The notes under the pieces were generated by a model. That model had not been told where the DNA came from, did no database searches, and saw only the letters and a program-made list of their open reading frames with translations. This document shows, in pieces, positions 19,907 through 28,789 of a stretch of DNA of 64,000 bases. A program made the position numbers and the translations under genes. This DNA comes from Ichthyophis bannanicus. Taxonomy: Eukaryota; Chordata; Amphibia; Gymnophiona; Ichthyophiidae. The stretch's first letter is position 1, and each line of letters begins with the position of its first letter. The stretch is taken from positions 710,445,637 through 710,509,636 of the forward strand of contig CM066033.1 of assembly GCA_033557465.1 (NCBI GenBank). The letters run 5' to 3'.

Positions 19907-19932
19907 CAAATGAGTGGAGGAGTAGCCTAATG
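19886..19932. repeat. Palindrome from head-to-head SINE starts
   Basis: The two 21-base arms (19,886-19,906 and 19,912-19,932) have one mismatch and flank a 5-base loop (caaat). The left arm is the 5' end of the antisense SINE. The right arm is the start of a sense copy that stops after taatggttata. Confidence 0.8.
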
Positions 19933-20950
19933 GTTATATGATAACATTTGAAAGTAGGCAAAACGCTGTATTATCCTTAAAATAGTGGAGTGCTCTATGT
20001 TATATAAATTTCCCTTATGAAACTAAAATTTGTACATTTGTTTATAATTTTGGGACAGGCTTGCAGCTGCTGTACATCCAGCGACCCTGTAAACTCAAAG
20101 GCAGCAGAGAGCTGCTGTGAGTGAATGCAGACCTCCAACTGGGAATGGGCACTGCAGCAGAAGGCGAGGTAGGAACTAATGTTCCTCTGGCACCTTCCAA
20201 GGCTTGAATTATGGAACAAAACCATTTAATTTCAAATGCATTGGACCATACAGCTATGAAGAACTCTTTAAGATAGATGCTGGCTGGGATGACATGTCTC
20301 TAGTTCTACCAATATTTAGACAGAAGTATCCAGCCTGTATATCAGTGACTGTATGGGAATGTATTCAGGTGCCACTACTTACCATCTGGTTTGTGCAGGG
20401 TATTTTGTTTGACAGCATGTCTGCAAGTTGGACAATATATCTTAGATATCCCAGAAGATTGTGAGCTAGTTGACCCTATTTTATGGAGCCTCCATTTTGT
20501 GCTTAGTAGTTGTGTATTCAATGATGTCAATGTATCCCCCATTCTTCCCCCCTCCCCAAAGGGGCAAAACATCACCACCCTACTGCTATGGTAAAAACTG
20601 GAACAGACTAAACATTCATGTCTGCTTTCCTCCCATATCTATAAATCAAGAACAGAAGCAACAACTGTATTCTATAAACAAATGTTAGGGTGTAAATATG
20701 TGCATACAGCAGTAGATCTTCTATGTCATACACCTAATATGTTTCAAACCAAAAGTATGACAAATTCCAAAATTCTAGTGATAGTACATGGCAAGCAATG
20801 ACTCATTTTATACCATAAGAACCTATTTGTCCTGAAAAATAGTTTGACTGGCTTTTTCTCGGTGAAAAATGTGTTTAAATTATTTGCTATAAAGTTGGGA
20901 TGAATTATAGATCTGATGTAGGAAAGCAAAATATCTTATAGTCTCAGAAA
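19933..20950. other. Unassigned spacer
   Basis: No recognisable repeat or gene. An 86-residue frame at 20,204-20,464 matches nothing I know and has no supporting context. Confidence 0.4.
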
Positions 20951-21120
20951 CAGGGGTGGTGTTAGATATGCTGGTGGGGCTAGGCATAAATTTGGTAGTT
21001 GATGGGCCAAGACTTACCAGCAGGTTGTGCCTCCTTCAACTTCAGGTAGGCTTTAAGCCTCCCTAGGGCACAGAGACTCAGGGCATTTACCCTGGTTGCA
21101 CTTTGCTAACACCAGCCCTG
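20951..21120. mobile_element. hAT-type MITE with perfect 8-bp target duplication
   Basis: The left end caggggtggtgttag and the right end ctaacaccagccctg are inverted copies with one mismatch. The flanks are ctcagaaa on both sides (20,943-20,950 and 21,121-21,128), an exact 8-bp duplication. No ORF. The ends resemble the MITE at 6,047 and the larger element at 49,075. Confidence 0.9.
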
Positions 21121-21128
21121 CTCAGAAA

Positions 21129-21950
21129 AAACATCTGGTAAATGAAATGAAGGTTATCTTGCTCTGACAGAGTGAAAAAAATCAACATGCATTTACTGTA
21201 TACATAAGCACTTGTAATCTCAAAGAAAAGTTTAAATAACTGGCAGTTTCTACAGAGCTCTAGGTTAAGGACAAATTGAGCCAGTCATAGTTTGGTCACT
21301 AGCTATCCCAAGGGCCTTAAGGAAACTAGGACTACAATTCTGCTTGCAGAATAGAATGGGAGAAAACCAGAACTAGGTCCTTCCATCCCTCCATGACTTG
21401 GAATTAACTAGTAATGTCACATGCTAAAAATAATGTACTTAAATAAAATGAGCTGATATGCTCAATAGCATAAGACCAAGGTCACCTGAATCAAACTTTT
21501 TAAAGAGAGTACATATATTATTTCTGGAGAGCACCAGCGATGTACACAGTGTTGTACAAGATAGGGGTTTGCATGGCAGGTGGTCAGGCAGCATAGTGTC
21601 TCCTCTGGGGCCTCAGATGTGAGACTCGCCTGACACTCTCTTGCGAGTGACATGTTCTAAGTGTGCCTTCTCTGAAGTGTCCAAACCGATGTTGTATTTT
21701 GCCAGAATCTTCAAAATGGGGCGGAGCCTTAGCCACCACTGCTCTTTAGGTAAACGGTGCCTGGAAAGGAGAAGCAAAAAAAAAGAAATAAGTCTCAGAC
21801 ATGTTTTAGGGTGGTTGTATTTAAATTTTACCTATAGAAAACATCACTTTTTAGTTCAAAAAATGACTGAGAACAATTTCTAGACTACTTAAAAAGCTCA
21901 CAAAGGTGCTGATTGCACCCCCTCACCCCCACAATTCTATCAACTTATAC
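21129..21950. other. Unassigned spacer
   Basis: About 820 bases with no paired termini, SINE box or supported ORF. Confidence 0.4.
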
Positions 21951-22269
21951 ATGAAGACGAGGGCTGTTCTGAGAAACTGGAGGAAAGTGGATGTAGTGCT
22001 ACAACACAGAAGTAAGGTAAATAAGCTATTAACTTCTGTTAATATGGAAACAGAAAAAGATAGTGCAGCAACATGAAACAAGTAGGTAAAAGGACTCCAG
22101 CTAATATGGTTTCAAAGGTAAATGATAACGATAAAATGGTCAGCAGGCAAGGATGGAACGGGGGGGGGAATTAGGGCAACAACCTAGGGTGCCAAGCCAG
22201 AGGGGAATCCCATTTTTCTTTTAAGTCAGTCTGTGAGAACATGAGACCACGAAGGAAGCAGATGCCATT

Positions 22270-22392
22270 TTGTTCAGTGCCTATCCTGCCAGGGTAGTAC
22301 CCCAGAGGTCAGTGCAAGGACTGGTTATTTTCACTATCTTCACTGCCAACACTGGTGTGAAACTTGAGAGAAAAATATATGTTTGCAGATGC
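22270..22392 (+). pseudogene. CR1-group LINE reverse transcriptase fragment, 5' of element C
   Basis: Plus-strand reading gives a VVPQRSVQGLVIFTIF block, parallel to the GVPQGSILGPVLFNIF block of CR1-group RT, and then KYMFADDA at the very edge of element C, parallel to the FADD catalytic box. The LINE resumes at 27,978 on the far side of C. LINE sequence probably extends further 5' (from about 21,950), but I could not confirm it. Confidence 0.7.
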
Positions 22393-22399
22393 AGCACAG

Positions 22400-22580
22400 T
22401 TACTTACCTGTAACAGGTGATCTCTGGGAACAGCAGGAATTAGTCCTCACTTATGGGTACGTCGGTACCGACGGAGCCTGAGCGGGAAAGCTCCCCAGCT
22501 TCCCAGAAGGAAGCTTTTGGGGCCTCCCACTGCACATGCGCGCTGCCTTCCCGCCTTCCTGACCAGCTCTCCTCAGTTCG
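22400..22580 (-). repeat. DIRS C right terminal repeat
   Basis: It pairs with 27,800-27,965. It contains tcggtaccga and an inner hairpin (agcttcc, five bases, ggaagct), and near its outer edge the dyad gttac-aggtaa-gtaac (minus sense) that recurs in the internal region. Confidence 0.88.
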
Positions 22581-22656
22581 AGTTTATAGCTGAGACAATA
22601 GAGAGAGGAAAGGAAGATAGATAGAAGATACAACTCCTAGGGGAGGTGGGTGGGTT

Positions 22657-22750
22657 GTGAGGACTAATTCCTGCTGTTCCCAGAGATCACCTGTTACAGG
22701 TAAGTAACTGTGCTATCTCCAGGAACAAGCAGGAATAAGTCCTCACTTAT
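22657..22750 (-). repeat. DIRS C internal complementary region
   Basis: It joins the inverse of the right end (ggtaagtaactgtgct) to the inverse of the left end (atctccaggaacaagcagg), so it spells the right-to-left circle junction and fixes both ends of C. It lies between the recombinase stop and the right terminal repeat. Confidence 0.9.
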
Positions 22751-22851
22751 GGGGACTCCCTAGCTAAGATGCCTGGGAGATCCCCTTCCAAGGGTTCGCC
22801 ATCTTCGTATGGATCTCAGGCATCCATCCTGGGAAGGTGGGCAGGAGTTGT

Positions 22852-24414
22852 TTAAGTATGGAACAAGTGTTTGAGGACAGCCTGACCAAACAAGGCATCC
22901 CGGCGGGAGTCCTTGTCCAAGCAGTAATGGGCTGTGAAGGTATGAACCGAGGCCCATGTGGCGGCTCGACAGATCTGATCTATGGATACAGAGTGAAGAT
23001 GAGCCATAGAAGTGGCCATGGCTCTCACATTGTGAGCTGTGATATGACCTTCCAGAGAAATATTTTTACTCTGGTAAGCAAAGGAAATACACTGAGCAAT
23101 CCAATTGGAAAGTGTACGTTTGGAGACTGGAAGTCCCAAGTGAGAAGGATCAAAAGCCACGAAAAGCTGGGAAGACTTTCGATGTGGCTGAGTCCTGTTG
23201 AGGTAAAAGGCAAGAGCTCTTTTACAATCTAAAGTATGAAGGTTCCTCTCTGCACTGGATGCATGAGGAGCTGGAAAAAAGACAGGTAGATATACCTCTT
23301 GATTAAGATGAAAAGGCGATACCACTTTGGGCATAAAGAGGGGATTCGTCCTAAGGACCACCTTATCATGATGAAACCTGGTATAAGGTGGATGAGCCAC
23401 TAAGGCCTGTAGTTCACTGATGCGGCGAGCCGAAGTGACTGCAATAAGGAAAAGGACCTTCCAGGAAAGAAATTTCAAGGAGGTAGAAACCAACGGTTCA
23501 AAAGGTGGCTTCATAAGCTGACCCAGAACTAGGTTCAAGTCCCATGCTACCGGAGGAGGTCGGATGGGAGGCTTAGTTAGAGTCAGGCCTCTCATGAACC
23601 TTGCAACAAGCGGATGAGAGGAGATAGGTTGTCCATTGATAGGTTTTAAGGATGCTGCAATAGCACTCAAATGGACTCTTACTGAATTCGTCTTAAGGCC
23701 TGCATTAGAAAGATGCAGGAGATAGTGTAGTAGAGAATTCAAAGGAAGTGCTAGAGGGTCAAGACCCTGTTGAGCACACCAAATGGAAAAGCGTTTCCAT
23801 TTGACAGCATAGGAACGCCTCGTGGAGGGTTTCCTAGAGGCATGAAGGATATCTTTCACTGGTTGAGAAAGATTGAAGTCATGAAGGCTTAGGCCTTCAG
23901 TAACCAAGCTCTGAGGTGTAGGGACTTGGGGTTTGGGTGCCACAAAGTCCCTTCCTCCTGAGAGAAAAGGTCTGGCGCAGCTCCCAGGTCCAGGGAGGGT
24001 CCCTGGGAGAGATGCAGAAGTAGAGGGAACCACACTTGGTGTGGCCAGCGTGGAGCTATGAGGATCATTGATCCGTGATCCCTCTGTAGTTTGAACAGAG
24101 TCTTGGGAATCAAAGGAATGGGTGGAAAGGCATATAGGAATTCCTGACCCCAATGTAGGAGAAAGGCGTCGTTGGCCTGAGCTCCCTGACACGGAGTCCT
24201 GGAACAGAACCGGGGAAGTTTGGCATTCCACGGACTTGCAAAGAGGTCTATGTCCGGGGTTCCCCATTCCTGAAAGATTCTGTTTATCTGGTCCATATGT
24301 AGGGACCATTCGTGTGGAAGCAGAACTCGACTGAGTCTGTCTGCCCAAGAGTTTTGAACCCCTGGAAGATAGACTGCCAGAAGATGAATTTGATGCTCTC
24401 TGGCGAAGGCCCAT
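22852..24414 (-). CDS. DIRS C tyrosine recombinase
   Basis: The 520-residue frame has recombinase homology from about residue 185. The catalytic layout is complete: first Arg in SARRISELQAL (about residue 332), H461-x-x-R464 in TAHNVRAMATSMA, and nucleophile Tyr497 in FTAHYCLDKD. In DIRS elements this enzyme inserts circular cDNA without making a target duplication. The first 180 or so residues overlap the 3' end of pol in another frame, are Ser/Pro-rich and may not be translated as part of the enzyme, so the true start is undecided. Upstream of the ORF the same frame is open again over pol (25,725-24,427). The protein ends just before the internal complementary region. No stop or frameshift is visible, so it could still encode active recombinase. 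Confidence 0.9.
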   Translation of the reverse strand: MGLRQRASNSSSGSLSSRGSKLLGRQTQSSSASTRMVPTYGPDKQNLSGMGNPGHRPLCKSVECQTSPVLFQDSVSGSSGQRRLSPTLGSGIPICLSTHSFDSQDSVQTTEGSRINDPHSSTLATPSVVPSTSASLPGTLPGPGSCARPFLSGGRDFVAPKPQVPTPQSLVTEGLSLHDFNLSQPVKDILHASRKPSTRRSYAVKWKRFSIWCAQQGLDPLALPLNSLLHYLLHLSNAGLKTNSVRVHLSAIAASLKPINGQPISSHPLVARFMRGLTLTKPPIRPPPVAWDLNLVLGQLMKPPFEPLVSTSLKFLSWKVLFLIAVTSARRISELQALVAHPPYTRFHHDKVVLRTNPLFMPKVVSPFHLNQEVYLPVFFPAPHASSAERNLHTLDCKRALAFYLNRTQPHRKSSQLFVAFDPSHLGLPVSKRTLSNWIAQCISFAYQSKNISLEGHITAHNVRAMATSMAHLHSVSIDQICRAATWASVHTFTAHYCLDKDSRRDALFGQAVLKHLFHT

Positions 24415-25904
24415 AATCTGAGAGCTTCATTGCAAAGCGACAGAGAGCCTGTCCCTCCTTGTTTGTTTATGTAGAACATGGCCACCTGATTGTCTGTCTG
24501 GACTAGGACGGTCAGGTTGACTAGGAGGGTATGGAAGACTTTGAGGGCAAAGAAGATTGCTCGCAGTTCCAGGAGGTTGATGTGAAGGGTGGTCTCTTGT
24601 GGAGACCAAGTACCCTGAGTGGAGAGGTGTTGAAGATGGGCTCCCCACCCTGTTTGGGAGGCATCTGTTGTGAGGGTTGCTTGGGGCAACAAAGGTTGGA
24701 AGGGGGTCCCCAACAACAGATTCTTGGTGGATATCCACCATTGGAGGGACCAAAACAGACGCTTTGAGGTGAGTATTTGGTCGGAGAGCACTCCTGATGC
24801 TTGAGTCCACTGGGTGGCCAAGGTCCATTGAGCTGCTCTCATATGAAGATGAGCGTAGGGCACCACGTGTACCGTGGAGGCCATGTGGCCCAGAAGTCGT
24901 AGCATTTCCCTGGCTGTCAAGTGACTGCTGGACTGAGCTTGGGAGGCCAAGCACAGCAGACGTTGGCCCCGGACTTGAGGTAGGTAGGCCCTTGCAGTGG
25001 TGGTGTCCAACTGGGCCCCTATGAATTCTAGAGACTGAGTAGGGGTAAGTTGAGACTTGGGAAGGTTTACCACCAGTCCCAGATACTGCAGAAGGTGCCT
25101 TGTGCGGTCCAGGGAAATCTGGGCCTCTGACTGAGATGGAGCTCGGATGAGCCAGTCGTCCAGATATGGGAATACAAAAATTCCCAGACCTCTTAGAAAT
25201 GCAGCCACCACTGCCATGCATTTGGTGAACACTCTTGGAGCAGAGGCTAGACCGAAGGGAAGTACTCTGTACTGGAAATGTTTTCCCTGAAACAGAAATC
25301 TTAGATATTTTCTGTGGGATGGGTGGATGAGTATGTGTGTATACGCATCCTTGAGATCTAGAGAACAAAGCCAATCCTGACTCTGAAGGTATGGAAGGAG
25401 AATTCCTAGAGAAAGCATTTTGAATTTCTCCTTGTACAGAAATTTGTTCAATTCTCTCAGATCTAGGATAGGTCTGAATCCCCCTGTCTTCTTTGTTATG
25501 AGAAAATAAGGGGAGTAGAATCCTGTCCCTTGTTGAAGAAGAGGAACCTCTTCTATTGCCCCTTGGGCAAGGAGAGAAGAGACTTCCTGATCCAACAGGC
25601 CCAGGAGAGATGGGGGAGAATTGAAATGCCTCACCATGGTATATGGAGGAAGGTTGGAAAAATGAAGTTTGTAGCCCTCTCTGATGATAGAGAGGGTCCA
25701 TTGCTCTGATGTAATTTGCTCCCATCTGGGAGCAAAGTGAACTAACCTTCCGGGAATGGTGAGGGGCTCTGGTTGTTCTAGAGCCAGAAAGGTTAAGTTC
25801 TCTAGGGGCAAGTCAAAACCCCTGAGGGGGTTGAGCCTGCTGAGGAGTGGCAGACACTGCAGGCTTTGACCTTGCCTGTTTAGGTTGCTGACGTTTAGCA
25901 GCAA
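23889..25904 (-). CDS. DIRS C pol: RT, RNase H, methyltransferase-like domain
   Basis: The 671-residue frame has no interruption. RT spans roughly residues 90-330: KKTGGFRPILDLRELN, then LDLKDAYTHILIHPSHRKYLRF, then LPFGLASAPRVFTK, and the catalytic box YLDD at 247-250 with both Asp present. RNase H follows (ATLTTDASQTGWGAHLQ, then LELRAIFFAL, then DNQVAMFYINKQGGTGS, then WADRLSR). The last domain (DIDLFASPWNAKLPRF, LYAFPPIPLIPK, MILIAPRWPHQVW) is the DIRS methyltransferase-like region, of unproven activity. The start overlaps the gag end by about 90 bases in another frame, so expression probably uses frameshifting, reinitiation or a separate mRNA. The 3' end overlaps the recombinase frame. 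It would copy the element RNA into cDNA in the host cell. Confidence 0.92.
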   Translation of the reverse strand: MLLNVSNLNRQGQSLQCLPLLSRLNPLRGFDLPLENLTFLALEQPEPLTIPGRLVHFAPRWEQITSEQWTLSIIREGYKLHFSNLPPYTMVRHFNSPPSLLGLLDQEVSSLLAQGAIEEVPLLQQGTGFYSPYFLITKKTGGFRPILDLRELNKFLYKEKFKMLSLGILLPYLQSQDWLCSLDLKDAYTHILIHPSHRKYLRFLFQGKHFQYRVLPFGLASAPRVFTKCMAVVAAFLRGLGIFVFPYLDDWLIRAPSQSEAQISLDRTRHLLQYLGLVVNLPKSQLTPTQSLEFIGAQLDTTTARAYLPQVRGQRLLCLASQAQSSSHLTAREMLRLLGHMASTVHVVPYAHLHMRAAQWTLATQWTQASGVLSDQILTSKRLFWSLQWWISTKNLLLGTPFQPLLPQATLTTDASQTGWGAHLQHLSTQGTWSPQETTLHINLLELRAIFFALKVFHTLLVNLTVLVQTDNQVAMFYINKQGGTGSLSLCNEALRLWAFAREHQIHLLAVYLPGVQNSWADRLSRVLLPHEWSLHMDQINRIFQEWGTPDIDLFASPWNAKLPRFCSRTPCQGAQANDAFLLHWGQEFLYAFPPIPLIPKTLFKLQRDHGSMILIAPRWPHQVWFPLLLHLSQGPSLDLGAAPDLFSQEEGTLWHPNPKSLHLRAWLLKA

Positions 25905-26907
25905 AGCGAGGCTGAGAAGATTGTTGGCCAGTATTTGTGGAAAATCTGGCCTTCTTGTAGTAAGGCCTCTTGAAAGACTTTTTCTTGGCAGGAGTAGAGG
26001 TAGACTTAGAAAGTCTATCTAAGGTAGCATTTTCTGCGTCCATTTGAGTGGCCTTAATTTGCCAGTCTTTACCAAATAAGTTCTCACCTGTACAGGGCAG
26101 ATTCCGTAAGCCATCCAGGACCCAGGGTTCTAGGTCAGAGGCCTGGAGCCAAGCAAGTCGTCGGGCTGCAATGGCAATGCCCGAAGCTCTACCGGCACCT
26201 TCAAAGGAATCAAAGGCTGCTCTGTTGGAGAACTTAGAAACATCTAGAAGCTGTTTCACTATAGAAATGAACTCCTCCTTTCTATCCTCAGGGATAAAGG
26301 AGGCAAAATGCCGTACCTTTAGGGCAAGTTCCCTGAGAAACATGCCCATATACAGACTGTAAGAATTAATCCTGGCTATAAGCATACTAGCCTGGAAAAT
26401 TTTCCTACCAGAAGAGTCTAGGGTTTTACATTCTCGCCCTGGAGGGGTAGAAGAGTGCCTTTTGGTGCTCTTAATCTTTTTCAGCGCAGACTTCACCACA
26501 ATGGAATGGTGAGGCAGCTGAGCCTTTTGAAACCCAGGAGAAGGAGGGACCCGGTACATGGTGTCCAACCTACGAGAGTAAGGAGACAACGTTAGAGGAG
26601 CCTCCCATAAGTCCATCAAGTGTTCTTGAAGGATTTCATGGATAGGCAGGGTGACTGCCTCTTTAGGAACCTTAGGGTATCCTAAAATATCCAATTTCTT
26701 TGACCTAGGTTCTTTTTCAGAGGATGTGGTAATAGAAAGTCCTTTAGCTAGTTCTATAATGAAATCTTGAAAGGACAAATCCTCTGGTGGAGACATTCTC
26801 CTCTTTGGGGAAGAAGTGTCTTCATGAAGAACTAGAGACAGCTCATCAGAGTCTTCAGAAGAGTCAAAATCCTCAGAAGAATCAGAGTATTCTCTATTTG
26901 CTTCCAA
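25813..26907 (-). CDS. DIRS C gag-like protein, C-terminal part
   Basis: The frame starts with a highly acidic Ser/Glu/Asp stretch (EYSDSSEDFDSSEDSDELSL) and carries the conserved block PSPGFQKAQLPHHSIVVKSALKK, also present in B. The middle is helical-looking, and the end is basic and Gln-rich (KKKSFKRPYYKKARF ... QQAQPPQGF), suggesting RNA binding. The first codon counted here is TTG. The same frame is open further upstream and reads sensibly (DTDPIPGTPDVDTDRYAYRA), so this is not an independent start but the continuation of the upstream gag ORF after a frame change near 27,000-27,060. No capsid or zinc-knuckle motif is visible in this part. Confidence 0.75.
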   Translation of the reverse strand: MEANREYSDSSEDFDSSEDSDELSLVLHEDTSSPKRRMSPPEDLSFQDFIIELAKGLSITTSSEKEPRSKKLDILGYPKVPKEAVTLPIHEILQEHLMDLWEAPLTLSPYSRRLDTMYRVPPSPGFQKAQLPHHSIVVKSALKKIKSTKRHSSTPPGRECKTLDSSGRKIFQASMLIARINSYSLYMGMFLRELALKVRHFASFIPEDRKEEFISIVKQLLDVSKFSNRAAFDSFEGAGRASGIAIAARRLAWLQASDLEPWVLDGLRNLPCTGENLFGKDWQIKATQMDAENATLDRLSKSTSTPAKKKSFKRPYYKKARFSTNTGQQSSQPRFAAKRQQPKQARSKPAVSATPQQAQPPQGF

Positions 26908-27605
26908 CGCACGATACGCATACCGATCGGTATCGACATCGGGCGTACCGGGTATGGGATCGGTATCGGGTGAAAACCCGGATCCGGCATGCGGAACCGA
27001 TCTGCGTTTGGAAGTCGATGGTCTCGGTTCCGGTATGGGAGACGCGGTACCGAGGGCGTCGCAGCTTTAATGAAAGCCAGCATGGCCTGCTGCATGGTCT
27101 GAACAGTATTGCTCATAGACGCCACTGCTGCCTGGATGTCGGTACTGGTATGGGCCGGTACCCCAGAGCAGTCTAACAGGTGATCAGTCGAGGCCGTGCC
27201 ATCGATGTCAACCTGTAACCCCATAGATGGTGCTTTGGAAGCCAGAGCTTCCCGCTGGGGTTGTTTGGCTGGGGCAGGTTCCTCAGATTCAAAAGAGAGA
27301 GCCTCTCGATGCTTTGAAGGAGATTTGCTCTTTGAGGACCTGCCCGAAGAAGGTTTGGTTACCTGAGATCCATCCGGAGAGGAAGACCTGGATGACTGTG
27401 ATGCTGGATTATCTGAAGCAAACAGCACATGGAATTTGTTGGCCCGGTTCTGCAAACCACGTTTAGACATCTGGGAGCAGGATGGGCAGTCCGGAATGGA
27501 GTGGTCAGGTCCCAAACATTTAAGACACCATTCATGGGTGTCTGTGACAGAAATAACAGCACTACACTTGGTACACTTCTTAAAACCAGGGGCTGGTTTC
27601 TCCAT
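26832..27605 (-). CDS. DIRS C gag-like protein, N-terminal part
   Basis: It starts at an ATG (27,605) about 370 bases inside the left end. The N-terminus has a Cys-rich block, CTKCSAVI then CLKCLGPDHSIPDCPSC, that could bind zinc. A Ser/Lys-rich linker and a region AAVASMSNTVQTMQQAMLAFIKAATPSV follow. After that point the frame turns into low-sense sequence, and the neighbouring frame takes over with acidic gag sequence, so one indel has probably split the gene. B has the same N-terminal block (KKCSDCGG), which supports the start. The role is presumably RNA packaging. Confidence 0.75.
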   Translation of the reverse strand: MEKPAPGFKKCTKCSAVISVTDTHEWCLKCLGPDHSIPDCPSCSQMSKRGLQNRANKFHVLFASDNPASQSSRSSSPDGSQVTKPSSGRSSKSKSPSKHREALSFESEEPAPAKQPQREALASKAPSMGLQVDIDGTASTDHLLDCSGVPAHTSTDIQAAVASMSNTVQTMQQAMLAFIKAATPSVPRLPYRNRDHRLPNADRFRMPDPGFHPIPIPYPVRPMSIPIGMRIVRWKQIENTLILLRILTLLKTLMSCL

Positions 27606-27799
27606 GAGGAGAATTTGTGTAGGCCTGAGGCCTAACCGAAGTCACCAAGTTGTGCAAGATAAAGATTTTTTTTTTTTTTTAAAGATAAGAAAAGAGAGAC
27701 CGGCGGTACCGGTTTCGGTATGGGAAAGGCAGGTACGCGGTCTAAAGAAACAAACTAAAACAACAATTTCTTCAGCGGTGACAGGAACACGACCTGCTG

Positions 27800-27965
27800 G
27801 CTCCGCGGAAAAAGAGAAACTGAGGAGAGCTGGTCAGGAAGGCGGGAAGGCAGCGCGCATGTGCAGTGGGAGGCCCCAAAAGCTTCCTTCTGGGAAGCTG
27901 GGGAGCTTTCCCGCTCAGGCTCCGTCGGTACCGACGTACCCATAAGTGAGGACTTATTCCTGCTT
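27800..27965 (-). repeat. DIRS C left terminal repeat
   Basis: This is the inverted copy of 22,400-22,580, with the same tcggtaccga palindrome and inner agcttcc/ggaagct hairpin. Confidence 0.88.
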
Positions 27966-27977
27966 GTTCCTGGAGAT

Positions 27978-28260
27978 TATAAAAATCTCTAACAAAGGCT
28001 ATGCAGGAGGGTTGAAAAAAAAAGGAACTTGAAAAAAACCTGGAAGAATAGTTAAGGGTATGGAAAATTAGCTTCAGTGCACAAAACTACTAGCTACATG
28101 CCATTTAGAAAGATACAAACTGGAAACTACTGTAACAAGATCATCATCTGGGGAGTAAACATCTCGGGTGATCTGAAGATAGCCCATAAATGCAATAAAG
28201 CATTGCTTTGGAATTACATACCAGGTTAACAGTAACCAGTTTTGATAGGCATGTCCAATA
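27978..28260 (+). pseudogene. CR1-group LINE fragment, 3' of element C
   Basis: Continuation of the LINE interrupted by C. Plus-strand reading has RRVEKKRNLKKTWKNS, where CR1-group RT has the helical region after the FADD box. The final stretch from 28,085 (tagctacatgccattt) is near-identical to another copy at 35,845. Decayed. Confidence 0.65.
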
Positions 28261-28284
28261 TTAATGCTGCTGTCATTTCTTCAA

Positions 28285-28586
28285 CTCTCAATAGTTATTT
28301 AATTTATTTGGACAGTTTTGTATACCACCTTATCCTTCAATCAAAGTGGTCACAACACAATTGGGGGGTACATTTAACACGAAGGGATATGAGACACATA
28401 CACTAATACTTACAGGGAACATGGGCAATAGAGGGTTAAGTGGCTTGCCCAAGACCACAAGGAGCACCTGTGGGAATAGAAACCCCAGTCCTTCCGGCCC
28501 AAAGTTGCTGTCCTCTAGTGGGATTTGAACCCCCCGACATTCTGGCCTGAGGTAACTTGCCCCAACCACTAGGCCACTCCTCCCTA
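28285..28586 (-). mobile_element. tRNA-derived SINE, antisense
   Basis: The tail side is on the left (ttgtataccaccttatcctt, caatcaaagtgg). The tRNA-like head on the right contains gggatttgaaccccc (B box, reverse sense) and caaccactaggccactcc (A box side). The middle has agtggcttgcccaagaccac, the reverse of the gcaagtcac block in other SINEs here. About 300 bases. Confidence 0.85.
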
Positions 28587-28789
28587 TGGATGGATAGGGC
28601 TTTAGCTGCAGTGTGAGTGTAGTAAATATCTGTAACCTAGAATGGCATTAGTATGTTTTACTATAGATCACCAACTACTAGTATGCAAACTCATGCTAAA
28701 GGTGAAAAAGAAAAGCCACTCATGAATATGGCAAAATATGATCCTGAGAATATACCATTGTAATTTAAAGATTGCCTGCAAAATTAATT

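Larger units (their letters stand above)
22393..27977 (-). mobile_element. DIRS element C, near-intact
   Basis: A complete minus-strand DIRS element of about 5.6 kb. Left end near 27,977 (gttcctggagat), gag ORFs 27,605-25,813, pol 25,904-23,889, recombinase 24,414-22,852, internal complementary region 22,657-22,750, right end 22,393 (agcacagttacttacc). Terminal repeats pair over about 180 bases (22,400-22,580 with 27,800-27,965). Pol and recombinase frames are uninterrupted and keep their catalytic residues. The only visible lesion is a frame change in gag. It belongs to the same family as B. It lies inside a CR1-group LINE, immediately after the LINE's FADD codons. Confidence 0.93.

Noticed and set aside
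20204..20464. 86-codon frame that might be a host exon
   Set aside because: No recognisable domain, no convincing splice sites around it, and decayed repeats on either side.
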